This document shows, in pieces, positions 10,385-19,671 of a stretch of DNA of 64,000 nucleotides (within the stretch, counting starts at the first letter, position 1; each line of letters starts with the position of its first letter). The DNA is from CAVVYA01 sp963752345 (GTDB lineage Bacteria > Pseudomonadota > Alphaproteobacteria > SMXQ01). Location: assembly GCA_963752345.1 (NCBI GenBank), contig CAVVYA010000015.1:1-64000 (forward strand), in the 5' to 3' direction. The position numbers and the translations under genes are program-made. The notes beneath the pieces are model-generated. The model was not told the DNA's origin, made no database searches, and saw only the letters and a program-made list of their open reading frames with translations.

Positions 10385-11676
10385 ATGTCGAGCCGCTACA
10401 AGAAGTCCGAGGAGTTTCTGCAACGCGCCGAAAAGGTCATACCGCTCGGCAGCCAGACCTTCTCCAAATCGAAGACCCAATACCCGTTCGGCGTCTCGCC
10501 CTATTTCATCCAGCGCGGCGCAGGGCAGCCGCGTGTGGGACGTGGATGGCAACGAATACATCGATTTCATCAACGGATTGGCCGCCATCACACTGGGCTA
10601 CAGCGATCCGGATGTGAACCAGGCGGTGCGTGCGCAGCTCGACCAGGGGGTGATCTATTCGCTGCCGCACCCGCTGGAAACCGAAGTCGCCGAGCGCATC
10701 GTCGAGATGGTTCCGTGCGCCGAGATGGTGCGCTTCGGCAAGAACGGGTCGGATGCCACATCCGGCGCGATCCGCCTGGCGCGAGCCTTCACCGGGCGTG
10801 ACCGTGTGGCATTCTGCGGCTATCACGGCTGGCAGGACTGGTATATCGGCGCCACGGCGCGCAATCGCGGCGTGCCGGAAGCCGTCCGCAAGCTGACCCA
10901 CGGTTTCCTGCTACAACGATCTCGGCTCGCTCGAACAGATGCTCGCCAAGCATCCCGGCGAGTTCGCCGCCGTGATCATGGAGCCAATGAACGCCGTCGA
11001 GCCCGCGCCCGGCTTTCTCGCCGGCGTGAGAGATCTGACGCACAAACACGGCGCGCTCCTGGTGTTCGACGAGACCATCACCGGGTTCCGCTACAGCAAT
11101 GGCGGCGCGCAAGAGCTGTTCGGCGTTACGCCCGATCTCGCCACCTTCGGCAAGGGCGTCGCCAACGGCTTCCCGCTGGCCGCGGTCGCGGGACGCGCTG
11201 ACGTTATGAAACTGATGGAGGAGATATTCTTCTCCTTCACCATGGGCGGCGAGGCACTGTCCCTGGCGGCCGCCAAGGCGACATTGGATAAGCTGAAGCG
11301 CGAGCCGGTCACCCAGAAGCTCGCCGCGTTGGGGCGCGAGGCGCTTGACCGGACAGCCGAAATCATCCGCCAGAATAGCCTCGGCGACGTCATCGCAACC
11401 TCTGGCCATCCGTCCTGGGGCTTCCTCAATTTCCGCGATGCCGGTGGCTATTCGTCGTTTGAAATCAAGACCTTATTTCTCCAGGAGGTGTTCGCCCGCG
11501 GGGTCCTGACGTTGGGCACGCACAACCTGAGCTATGCCCATTCGGCGGCGGACATCGACCGGTTGATAACGGTCTACCAAGAGGTCATGCCGATGCTCGC
11601 CGATGCCGTGCACAACAAGGCGATGAAGCAATACCTGCGCTGCGAGCCATTGCAGCCCCTGTTCAAGATTCGCTGA
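10385..11676 (+). CDS. Class III PLP aminotransferase, glutamate-1-semialdehyde aminomutase-like, frameshifted
   Basis: The fold and motifs are those of the GSA aminomutase family: VWDVDGNEYIDFINGLAAI, MVRFGKNGSDATSGAIRLAR, FAAVIMEPMN, LLVFDETITGFRY and the PLP lysine in ATFGKGVANGFP. Length after repair is about 430 residues. Breaks lie near 10522 and 10905. Located among nonulosonate genes, it is far more likely to aminate a sugar intermediate than to serve haem synthesis. A hemL gene elsewhere in the genome would support that. Confidence 0.87.
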
Positions 11677-11683
11677 GACCGCG

Positions 11684-12775
11684 GTGAAGATCGCCGTCCG
11701 CACCGACGCTTCGGGGGAGATCGGCACCGGGCATCTGATGCGCTGCCTGACCCTCGCGGATGCATTGAACCAAGCGGGGGCGACGGTCACGTTCCTTACG
11801 GCGTCCGCGACGGAACCGTGGCGTGGGTCGGTCGAAAGCCGCGGCCATCGTTTCGCTATATTGCCGCTCGTTGCCGCCCGCCGCGTGAGCGAGCCGGATG
11901 CGCTCGACCACGCCACCTGGCTGCCCTGGGGCCAGCCGGCCGATGCAGCGGCGACGCTGCAGACGCTGGCCGAGCCAGTGGATTGGTTGATCGTCGACCA
12001 CTACGCGATCGACCATCGGTGGGAGCGACAGGTGCGGACGCATGCCCGCCGCATCCTAGCCATCGACGATATCGCTGACCGCTGCCACGACGTGGATATT
12101 CTGCTCGATCACAACCCCCAGGACGAATCGGCCCGACGCTACGAAGGGCTTCTGCCGGAAGGCGCGCGCCGCCTGATCGGGCCACGCTATGCCTTGCTGC
12201 GGCCCGACTTCGCCGCGGCCTGGGCCAAACGGCCGCCGCATGACGGCGCGGTCCGGCGCATCAACCTGTTCATGGGGGGCACCGATGCGGCGGGTGCCAC
12301 GCTCACCGTCCTAGCGGTTCTATCCGACGGCGATCTGCGTTCGATCCCGGTCGACGTTGTGATCGGGGGGGCAAGTCCCCATCTGGCGGCCATCCGGCAG
12401 GCGGTGGAGGCACGTCACAATACCGCGCTTCATATCGACGCCCCTGATATCGCCGATTTGTTCGCCGGAGCCGACCTGGCTATTGGGGCAGGCGGTGTGG
12501 CCGCGCTCGAACGCTGCTGCGTCGGATTGCCCGCGATCACAATGTCCGTGGCAGCCAATCAGGAGCCTGGTTTGGCCCAATTCGCCGCAGTGGGCGCTGT
12601 CCATCACCTCGGTCGCTTCGGCGCCGTGCCGAAGCCGGAGCTTGCCGCCGCTGTCAGAGCATTGGTCGCGAGGCCCAAGCTGCTTTACAAGATGGCAGAG
12701 GCGGCACGTGGCATTGCCGACGGTTGTGGCGTGACACGTGTGGTCGAAGCGATGACAATCGCGAGCGAAAAATGA
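11684..12775 (+). CDS. pseG: PseG-type UDP-2,4-diacetamido-trideoxy-altrose hydrolase
   Basis: Cleaves UDP from the diacetamido sugar made by PseB, PseC and PseH, releasing the hexose used by PseI. The GTG start at 11684 gives MKIAVRTDASGEIGTGHLMRC, where G-x-GH-x-x-R is the family signature. The second half has the GT-B-like UDP site (AIGAGGVAALERCCVGLPAI). At 363 residues it is full length and unbroken. ATGA overlap couples it to the next gene. Confidence 0.92.
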   Translation: MKIAVRTDASGEIGTGHLMRCLTLADALNQAGATVTFLTASATEPWRGSVESRGHRFAILPLVAARRVSEPDALDHATWLPWGQPADAAATLQTLAEPVDWLIVDHYAIDHRWERQVRTHARRILAIDDIADRCHDVDILLDHNPQDESARRYEGLLPEGARRLIGPRYALLRPDFAAAWAKRPPHDGAVRRINLFMGGTDAAGATLTVLAVLSDGDLRSIPVDVVIGGASPHLAAIRQAVEARHNTALHIDAPDIADLFAGADLAIGAGGVAALERCCVGLPAITMSVAANQEPGLAQFAAVGAVHHLGRFGAVPKPELAAAVRALVARPKLLYKMAEAARGIADGCGVTRVVEAMTIASEK

Positions 12776-13404
12776 AGATCGATATAGTGGTTTCCGACCC
12801 TAAGCATCCGCTGCTCCCGACCCTTAGGCAGTGGACCGCTAAGCAGAAGAAGGTGTCGGCACGGGTGTTGGGCGGTCTGGCCGAAGCGGATGGCGGCGAT
12901 GCCTTGATACTGGTCGCCTGCCACGAGATTGCCAAGCCGGCGATCCGCGGACGCTATCGACGCACGTACGTCACCCATGCCTCCGACCTTCCCAAGGGGC
13001 GCGGCTGGTCGCCCGTGGTATGGGGAGTTCTGCGGGGTGAAAAGGCCATTACGGTGAGCTTGATCGAGGCGGCGGATCCCGTCAATTCTGGCCGGGTCTA
13101 CGGCAAGTTCCGCAGCAAGCTGGCGAAAACCGACCTATGGGACGACATCAATGCCAAGCTTGCCAAGCTGATCGTCCGCTGCCTAAACCATGTGGTGCGG
13201 AATCCCAATGCCAAGCCCCGGGCGCAAAAGGGCAAGCCGACCATTTATCGACGCCGCAGGTCCGATGACAGCCGGATCGACCCGAACCAGAGCATCGCTT
13301 CCCAATTCGACCTGCTAAGGGTCTGCGACGCGGAGCGGTTTCCAGGCTTCTTCGAGCTTTACGGCCAGCGCTTCGAACTGGTAATCCGCAAGCCGCAGAA
13401 GTAA
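12772..13404 (+). CDS. Formyltransferase-family protein, small
   Basis: A protein of 210 residues with a formyltransferase-like core: ALILVACHEIAKP, then YVTHASDLPKGRGWSPVVWG, where the His is the expected catalytic one, and LIEAADPVNSGRVYGK with the acidic partner. Small proteins of this kind accompany Pse and Leg genes and are thought to N-formylate a sugar amine instead of acetylating it. That would give an N-formyl nonulosonate. It is not the initiator-tRNA enzyme: it is too short and lacks the tRNA-binding C-terminal domain. Confidence 0.8.
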   Translation: MKIDIVVSDPKHPLLPTLRQWTAKQKKVSARVLGGLAEADGGDALILVACHEIAKPAIRGRYRRTYVTHASDLPKGRGWSPVVWGVLRGEKAITVSLIEAADPVNSGRVYGKFRSKLAKTDLWDDINAKLAKLIVRCLNHVVRNPNAKPRAQKGKPTIYRRRRSDDSRIDPNQSIASQFDLLRVCDAERFPGFFELYGQRFELVIRKPQK

Positions 13405-13425
13405 CCCGTTGTTCAAGGTGACGTC

Positions 13426-14469
13426 CTGAAAATCGCGCAACATCTCATCGGCTTGGGGCAGCCGCCCTTCGTCATTGCGGAGATGTCCGGCAACCACAAC
13501 CGGTCGCTCGACCGCGCGCTCGCAATCGTCGATGCGGCCGCGTCGGCCGGGGCCCATGCCATCAAGCTACAGACCTACACCGCCGATACCCTGACCATGG
13601 ATGTGCGGACGGAAGGCTTTACCATCGCCGACGAAGGCAGCCTGTGGAAGGGCCGCAACCTCTACGATCTCTACAAAGAGGCCTATACGCCGTGGGAATG
13701 GCATGCGCCGATCTTCGCGCGCGCGCGTGAAAAAGGCATCGTCGCCTTCTCCAGCCCATTCGATGAGACGGCCGTGGATTTCCTCGAGACGCTCGGCGCG
13801 CCGGCTTACAAGATCGCTTCGTTCGAGAACGTGCATCTGCCCCTGATCCGCAAGGCGGCAGCCACCGGAAAGCCGCTCATCATCTCGACGGGCATGGCGA
13901 CTATGGAGGAATTGGCCGATGCGGTCCGCGCGGCGCGCGATGCCGGGTGCCGCGATCTGATCCTGCTGAAATGCACGAGCACCTATCCGGCGACGCCGGA
14001 GGACACCAATCTGTCGACCATTCCCGATATGCGCGCAACGTTCGGTTGCGAGATCGGATTGTCCGATCACACCATGGGCGTCGGCGTATCCGTGGCGGCG
14101 GTGGCGCTGGGCGCCACCTTGATCGAGAAGCACTTCACCCTGGCCCGCGCCGATGGCGGCGTGGATTCAGCGTTTTCCCTCGAACCCGCCGAGTTGCAGG
14201 CGCTTGTGGTCGAAACAGGCCGCGCGGCAGCCGCTATGGGCAAAATCAGCTACGGCCCGACGGAGGCCGAAAAAAAATCCCTCGTGTTCCGCCGCTCCTT
14301 GTTCGTCACGCGAGACATGGAAGCCGGCGAGTTGCTGACCGCCGACTGCGTGCGCATCATTCGCCCAGGCACTGGGCTCCCACCCAAGGAGCTGGAAAAA
14401 GTGCTGGGTCGGCGGTTCAAGGTGCGCGTCCTGCGGGGCACGCCGCTGAGCTGGGATATTATCACGTGA
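13426..14469 (+). CDS. pseI: PseI-type pseudaminic acid synthase
   Basis: NeuB-family enzyme that condenses the PseG product with phosphoenolpyruvate. PPFVIAEMSGNHNRSLDRAL and HAIKLQTYTADTL begin the barrel; KCTSTYPATPEDTNL, GLSDHTMGVGVSV and LIEKHFTLARADGGVDSAF are family blocks, and the C-terminus is an antifreeze/SAF domain (LFVTRDMEAGELLTADCVR). Homologues normally begin with a K-I-x-x-x-x-I-G stretch, here LKIAQHLIG, so I place the start at the CTG at 13426; TTG 13453 is the first conventional codon but would cut this off. Confidence 0.92.
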   Translation: MKIAQHLIGLGQPPFVIAEMSGNHNRSLDRALAIVDAAASAGAHAIKLQTYTADTLTMDVRTEGFTIADEGSLWKGRNLYDLYKEAYTPWEWHAPIFARAREKGIVAFSSPFDETAVDFLETLGAPAYKIASFENVHLPLIRKAAATGKPLIISTGMATMEELADAVRAARDAGCRDLILLKCTSTYPATPEDTNLSTIPDMRATFGCEIGLSDHTMGVGVSVAAVALGATLIEKHFTLARADGGVDSAFSLEPAELQALVVETGRAAAAMGKISYGPTEAEKKSLVFRRSLFVTRDMEAGELLTADCVRIIRPGTGLPPKELEKVLGRRFKVRVLRGTPLSWDIIT

Positions 14470-15650
14470 CCCTGCCGCCGTCTCAGAATCGAGCGAGCGG
14501 ATCACTCCGCCGACGTGTTCTGTCGGTCATCGGCACGCGGCCGGAGGCCATCAAGATGGCGCCGGTCATCAAGGCGATCGAAGCCTCGCCTCATCTGGAA
14601 TCGGTTTTGTGCGTCACGGGCCAGCATCAGAGCATGCTCGACCAGGTGCTCGATGTCTTCGCGCTCAAGCCCGATTTCGACTTGGCGGTTATGCGCGAGG
14701 GGCAGACGCTGGCCGATATCACCGGCAGCGTGGTCGCGGGCATTGGCGGCGTGATAGAGCGCAGCAAGCCTGATGTTGTGCTGGTTCATGGCGATACGAC
14801 GACCGCGATGGCCGCCGGCCTCGGCGCGTTCTATGCCAGGGTGGCCATTGGTCACGTGGAAGCGGGACTGCGCACCGACGACCTGACAAGGCCCTGGCCG
14901 GAGGAAATGAACCGGCGCACCATCGATGGCATGGCGGACTATTTGTTCGCGCCGACCGAAGGGGCGAGGGCCAACCTCCTGGCGGAAAACCTAGCAGCCC
15001 GCCGGATCGTGGTGACCGGCAACACGGTGGTTGACGCGCTGAAGATGACCGAGGCGCGGCTCCGCGAGGAGCAGCCCCTGCGCGCGGCCCTCGATGGGCA
15101 ATTCGCGTTTCTCAATGCGCAACGCAAGCTCATCCTGGTGACCGGCCACCGGCGGGAGAGCTTCGGCGAAGGCTTCCTGGCGATCTGCCGGGCGCTGTCC
15201 CGTCTCGCCGAACGGCAGGATGTGGAAATTCTCTATCCCGTGCATCTCAATCCCAACGTGCGCGAGCCGGTTTTCGGCATCCTGAAGGACCGGCCCAACA
15301 TCCACCTGATGGAACCCTGCGACTACCTGACATTCGTTTATCTGATGATGCGCTCACATCTGATCCTCACCGATTCGGGTGGCGTGCAGGAGGAAGCCCC
15401 ATCGCTCGCCAAACCGGTGCTGGTCATGCGCGACGTCACCGAACGGCCTGAAGCGCTGGCATCCGGCATCGTGCGCCTTGTAGGCGCCGATGAGCGGCGC
15501 ATCGTCGCCGGCACGGCCGGGCTGCTCGATGACGAGAAAGCCTATGCTCAGGCGGCACGAGGCGGCAACCCATTTGGGGACGGCCATGCCAGCGCGCGCA
15601 TCGTGGCTGCGCTGATGCCCAGTCCAGCAGCCGTCGGAGCTCGCCCATGA
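14466..15650 (+). CDS. wecB: Non-hydrolysing UDP-GlcNAc 2-epimerase
   Basis: GT-B fold epimerase that interconverts UDP-GlcNAc and UDP-ManNAc. Signature blocks: SVIGTRPEAIKMAPVIKAIE, VLVHGDTTTAMAAGLGAFY, GHVEAGLRTDDLTRPWPEEM and LILTDSGGVQEEAP. The GTG at 14466 overlaps the pseI stop (GTGA) and gives a 394-residue protein, the usual size. UDP-ManNAc is not an intermediate of the Pse route, so it probably feeds another residue of the glycan. Confidence 0.9.
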   Translation: MTLPPSQNRASGSLRRRVLSVIGTRPEAIKMAPVIKAIEASPHLESVLCVTGQHQSMLDQVLDVFALKPDFDLAVMREGQTLADITGSVVAGIGGVIERSKPDVVLVHGDTTTAMAAGLGAFYARVAIGHVEAGLRTDDLTRPWPEEMNRRTIDGMADYLFAPTEGARANLLAENLAARRIVVTGNTVVDALKMTEARLREEQPLRAALDGQFAFLNAQRKLILVTGHRRESFGEGFLAICRALSRLAERQDVEILYPVHLNPNVREPVFGILKDRPNIHLMEPCDYLTFVYLMMRSHLILTDSGGVQEEAPSLAKPVLVMRDVTERPEALASGIVRLVGADERRIVAGTAGLLDDEKAYAQAARGGNPFGDGHASARIVAALMPSPAAVGARP

Positions 15651-16297
15651 ACGGGGGCACAGATTTCGTTCGGCCCGACCCTGCCAAGGGGCAATTGGGC
15701 GATGCGGCCTACGCGCAACATTGGAAAGCGGCCCACCAAGGCACCGCCGACACATTCGATTACCACAGCGACTATCTCGACCTGCTCGTGCTCGATGCCC
15801 TGTTGAAGGAGGGCTATAGTCTCCTTGACGTGGGCTGCGGTACGGCCGGCTACCATCGCTTGATCAAGCGCCATGGTTCGGTCCACGGCATCGACGTCAT
15901 GCCCGAAATGATCGAGGCGGCAGAGGAATTCAAGGCGACCTTCGGATTGCGCGATGCGCGCTATACCTGCGGCAGGTTCGAGGACCTCGATTCCGGCGCG
16001 CGGTATGACGCAATCCGGATGCCTGGAATTTACGGTTGGTACAGGCCATGGCACGGACAGATGGCCATCCTGCACGATCTGCGAAAAAAACTGAACTCCG
16101 GGGGCACTGTGGTGGTCTCCTACGTACCGCCGGCGACGATTGCCCAATGGGCGAAAACCATGCTCGCGCCGCACCGCACGGTCGTCATTCCCCGTGAGCG
16201 CTTCTTGTCGATGGCAGGCAAAGCAGGCTTCTCGCTCGAGTTCGAGATCCGACGGCGACATTCCGTGGTCGCGTTTCTGAGAGCGGCAGCGTCATGA
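15647..16297 (+). CDS. Class I SAM-dependent methyltransferase
   Basis: A protein of 216 residues. The SAM site is YSLLDVGCGTAGYHRL, followed by the acidic residue in HGIDVMPEMIEAAEE. It overlaps both neighbours by ATGA, so it belongs to the glycan operon and probably methylates a sugar hydroxyl or amine. No frameshift is seen. The target cannot be inferred. Confidence 0.82.
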   Translation: MNGGTDFVRPDPAKGQLGDAAYAQHWKAAHQGTADTFDYHSDYLDLLVLDALLKEGYSLLDVGCGTAGYHRLIKRHGSVHGIDVMPEMIEAAEEFKATFGLRDARYTCGRFEDLDSGARYDAIRMPGIYGWYRPWHGQMAILHDLRKKLNSGGTVVVSYVPPATIAQWAKTMLAPHRTVVIPRERFLSMAGKAGFSLEFEIRRRHSVVAFLRAAAS

Positions 16298-17771
16298 AAA
16301 TCGGCGTTTTTGCCTTTGCTGGTTCCGCCGTTTTCTACCGGGAAGTGATCGCCCTCGCGCAGGCGCGCGAAGAGGATATCGAATGGTCAGCGATCATTCC
16401 CGCGGCGCCATTTCGCTCTCACTTCGAGGGCGTGGTCGCCCGGGACAAGACGCTGTAACTGGTACGAACGATTTAATGAGGCTTTCGCGGCCTCGCGGGA
16501 AGAGCCCCAGCTGTCGTCCTCCGCCAACAACATCAATCTCATTCTTGCGACCGACAAGAACGGCTACCGGAATGAGCGTAAGGACTTCCAGTACCCGGTG
16601 GGCCGCGGCGATGATTGCCACCTTGCGCGCGTTTCTCGAACGTGTTCGCCCTGACTATATGCTGTTCCCCGCTATTGAGACGGTCGAAGGCTCGCTTTTG
16701 GCAAACATTTGTCAGGAAATGGGTATCGGGATCCTAAACGCTGCCCATATGCGGAGCATCGGCTTGTCTTTCTTCTCGACCGACCAGTTCGAAACACTGC
16801 CTGCCTATTTTGGCTCGTTCGACCACGATGATCTCGCACGCGCCGGCACTTTCCTCGACTCTCTCGGCGGGAATGTGCCGGATGCCGTTCGTTATCCCCC
16901 CCTGGCGAAAACGGGCGATAAAGTCGTTTATCGTCCACCGCATATTCTATTCCGGTTCTTACGCAGCTTGCGCGATGCTGTGGGCCGAGAGCGGCATGCC
17001 CGCCACGAGGGCGGATTGCGGCTCCAGATCACGCGCAATCTGGTGCGCCCGCTGAACGCGCTTCGCCGCCTGCGCTACCGCGTCCTCGATCATCGCTTGT
17101 TCGATGTGACCACCAGCCGCGGCTCTTTGCCGGCACGATATATCCTCTATGCGTCGCAGGTTACACCCGAACAGTCGATCAACAGCCTTGCTCAATTCTA
17201 TATAGAGCAGGAACGCGCAATCGACCTTCTCCGCATGTACGCACCGCACGGCTATGCTGTCGTTGTCAAAGAACATCCGGCCATGGTCGGACGCCGCCCG
17301 CGCAGCCATTACACGAATTTACGGAGAATGCCGGGGGTTGTGCTGGTATCGCCCGAAGTCTCCACCGCCCAGGTGGTCAAGCAGGCGAGTTTGATTGCGA
17401 CAGTTTCTGGAACCATCGGGCTGGAGTGCTGGCTGCTGGATCGGCCATGCCTCATGTTCGGCACCAATTTCTTCAAGCACTTGTGCTTCGCAGCGGACGC
17501 CGTGGAAGGCCTCAAAGCCAAATTGGCCGCAATTATCGAGGGGTATCGGCCGCCGGAGGACGGGCAAAAGCGCGCGGAACTGGCGAAAATCTATAATATC
17601 GGCTACCCGTTCGTGCTATTTGAGCCTCTCACGGATCCTGTACACTCTGGAAAGAGCAAACATCGTCAACTATTTAGATGCGGTATTGTCCCACATAGGG
17701 CGCATCCGCAACAGGTCGCCCGAGACCGCGCGCGGTCGCGATGCACAGGAACTGGAAAATCGCCGTTATGA
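16294..17771 (+). CDS. Capsule-type (KpsS/LipB-like) glycan transferase, frameshifted
   Basis: The start MKIGVFAFAGSAVFYREVIA overlaps the methyltransferase by ATGA. Several shifts (about 16445-16610) break the N-terminal third. From RAFLERVRPDYMLFPAIETV onward the protein is continuous: YILYASQVTPEQSINSL, VVVKEHPAMVGRRPRSHY and SLIATVSGTIGLECWLLDRP. The last two are the phosphosugar and nucleotide loops of the capsule polysaccharide/KpsS-type GT-B enzymes. Shifts near 17640 disturb the end. In the frame given, the TGA at 17769-17771 again overlaps the next ATG. Likely adds the activated acidic sugar to the glycan. Confidence 0.72.
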
Positions 17772-18963
17772 AATATTGCAGCCGCTGCGTGATGCCGGAG
17801 ACGCCGAGTCGCTCACGTTCGATGCGAAGGGCGTCTGTTCGGTTTGCAGGCAGATCGAGTACAAGACGGCAGATCGACTGGGCCGGCGCGGCAACGCGAT
17901 GCTCGACCGCTGTTCGATGCGCCACCGCGGCAAGCAGACTACGACTGCATCGTGCCGTTCTCGGGCGGCAAGGATTCGACCTTCACGCTCTGGTACCTGG
18001 TCAAGGTCAAGAAGCTGAAGCCGCTGGTGGTGCGCTTCGACCACGGCTTCCTGCGCAAGACCGTGCAGGAGAACGCTCGCGGACATTCCGCACGCTCGGC
18101 GTCGACGTGCATCACTTCACGCCGAACTGGCAGGTCGTGCGCAAGCTGATGTTCGAATCGCTGCGCCGGCGCGGCGATTTCTGCTGGCATTGCCACACCG
18201 GCATTTTCTCCTATCCGATGTGGGTGTCGCTCTGAGCAGAAGATGCCGCTGGTGATCTGGGGCGAGCCGACCGGCCGAATACGCCTCCTTCTACTCGCTA
18301 CGACGAGGAGGAGGAGGTCGACGAGCGACGCTTCAACCGCTTCGTCAATCTCGGCATCAACGCCGAGGACATGCTCGGCATGCTCGACAACACGATCTCC
18401 GACTATCGAGGTCACCGCGCGCGACCTGCATGCCCTACACCTACCCGCCCGCCAGACGAGCTGCGCGCCAGAAGGTGCGGTCGATCCTGCTCGGCTCCTA
18501 CATTCCGTGGGACGTCAAGAAGCAGGTCGAGATCATCAAGGGCGAACTCGGCTGGCAGGGCGACTCAGGTCGAAGGCGTGCCGCCGGAATACGACTACGA
18601 GAAGATCGAATGCTTCATGCAGGGCGTGCGCGATTACATCAAGTACCTCAAGCGCGGCTTCGGCCGCACCACGCACCTCGTCGTCGATCGACATCCGCAA
18701 CGGCCGCAAGACGCGCGAGGAGGGCGTGCGCCTGGTCGAACGAGTATGACGGCCGGCGCCCGGCGGCGCTCGACCTGTTCCTGGAGTTCCTCGGTATCGA
18801 GGAGAAGCGCTTCATGGAGCTGGTGGCGCCGCACGTGGTGGCGCCCCATACGATGCCAAGCCTCGAGGAGATTCAGCGTGTCAATCAGGCGCCGCCCGAT
18901 TTTGCCAAATGGCCACGTATCAGCGGCCACGCGCGTCAAGATGCGGCCAGTCCGAAGAAATAA
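17768..18963 (+). CDS. N-acetyl-sugar amidotransferase (PseA/WbpG-like), heavily frameshifted
   Basis: MKYCSRCVMPETP followed by KGVCSVCRQIE is the Cys-pair (zinc) N-terminus of this family. IVPFSGGKDSTFTLWYLVK is the PP-loop that adenylates the substrate. FCWHCHTGIFSYPMWV, WGEPT, LGSYIPWDVKKQVEIIKGE and CFMQGVRDYIKYLKRGFGR continue the family pattern to the stop at 18963. At least eight single-base shifts interrupt it. With ammonia from HisH/HisF-type partners such enzymes turn an acetamido group into an acetamidino (amidine) group on di-N-acetyl or nonulosonate sugars. HisH and HisF homologues lie directly downstream. Confidence 0.88.
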
Positions 18964-18974
18964 CCGCTGGGCGA

Positions 18975-19004
18975 TTGGCGCGGCGCGGAAGCGCTGCCTA
19001 TAAT
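18975..19004 (+). promoter_or_regulatory. Candidate sigma-70 promoter before hisH
   Basis: TTGGCG (18975-18980) and TATAAT (18999-19004) are separated by 18 bases, in the 76-base gap after the amidotransferase gene, with the hisH start 35 bases further. It would allow separate transcription of the downstream half of the locus. The -10 is perfect; the -35 is moderate. Confidence 0.4.
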
Positions 19005-19039
19005 CGTCGCATGAGACTTGGGCTCCTATTTCATCCTCG

Positions 19040-19666
19040 ATGACCATCGGAATCATCGACTACGGCGCCGGCAATCTGCTCTCGGTGAGCAAGGCCGTGG
19101 CCGTTCTTGGCGACACAGCGAAGCTGGTGACGACGCCTGAAGCGGTGCTCGCCGCCGACCGTCTGATCCTGCCTGGCGTGGGCGCAGCGGGCGAGGCCAT
19201 GGCCAAGCTCCGCCAAGCCGGGCTGGACGAGGCCCTGACCGAAGCCGTGCGAGAACGGGGCCGCCCCTTGCTCGGCATCTGCCTCGGCATGCAATTGCTC
19301 GCAGAGACGCTGGAGGAATTTGGCACCCATAAGGGGCTTGGATGGATCGAAGGGCGCGTGGTGTCTCTGCGCGGGTTGGTGGCCCCCGACCTTGCCGTGC
19401 CGCAGATGGGGTGGAATCAGGTGGAGCCCACCGCTCAAGCCGGCGGCTTCTTTGCCCGGCCGGAGACCCAGCGCAGCTTCTATTTCGCCCATTCCTTCAC
19501 TTTGCGCACGGCACGCGAGGACCTCGTCGCTGGATGGGTGGATTACGGCGTGCCGCTGATTGCCGCCGTGCGGTTCGATTCGGTATTCGCGGTGCAATGC
19601 CACCCGGAAAAAAGCCAGATCAATGGCGAAAGGCTTCTCGAAGCCTTCCTCGACTGGTCGCCCTGA
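19040..19666 (+). CDS. hisH: HisH-type glutamine amidotransferase, glycan-locus paralogue
   Basis: A class I glutaminase of 208 residues: IGIIDYGAGNLLSVSKAV, the nucleophile Cys in LLGICLGMQLLAE and the His-Glu pair in VQCHPEKSQINGERLL. In this setting, directly after an N-acetyl-sugar amidotransferase, it should release ammonia from glutamine for amidine formation, not for histidine synthesis. WbpG/WbpH/WbpI of Pseudomonas serotypes are the known parallel arrangement. A separate histidine-operon hisH elsewhere would support this. Confidence 0.85.
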   Translation: MTIGIIDYGAGNLLSVSKAVAVLGDTAKLVTTPEAVLAADRLILPGVGAAGEAMAKLRQAGLDEALTEAVRERGRPLLGICLGMQLLAETLEEFGTHKGLGWIEGRVVSLRGLVAPDLAVPQMGWNQVEPTAQAGGFFARPETQRSFYFAHSFTLRTAREDLVAGWVDYGVPLIAAVRFDSVFAVQCHPEKSQINGERLLEAFLDWSP

Positions 19667-19671
19667 CGCCC

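Noticed and set aside
10385..11676. Haem-pathway hemL
   Set aside because: The family fold fits, but the position inside a nonulosonate operon and the lack of haem genes argue for a sugar-related aminotransferase.
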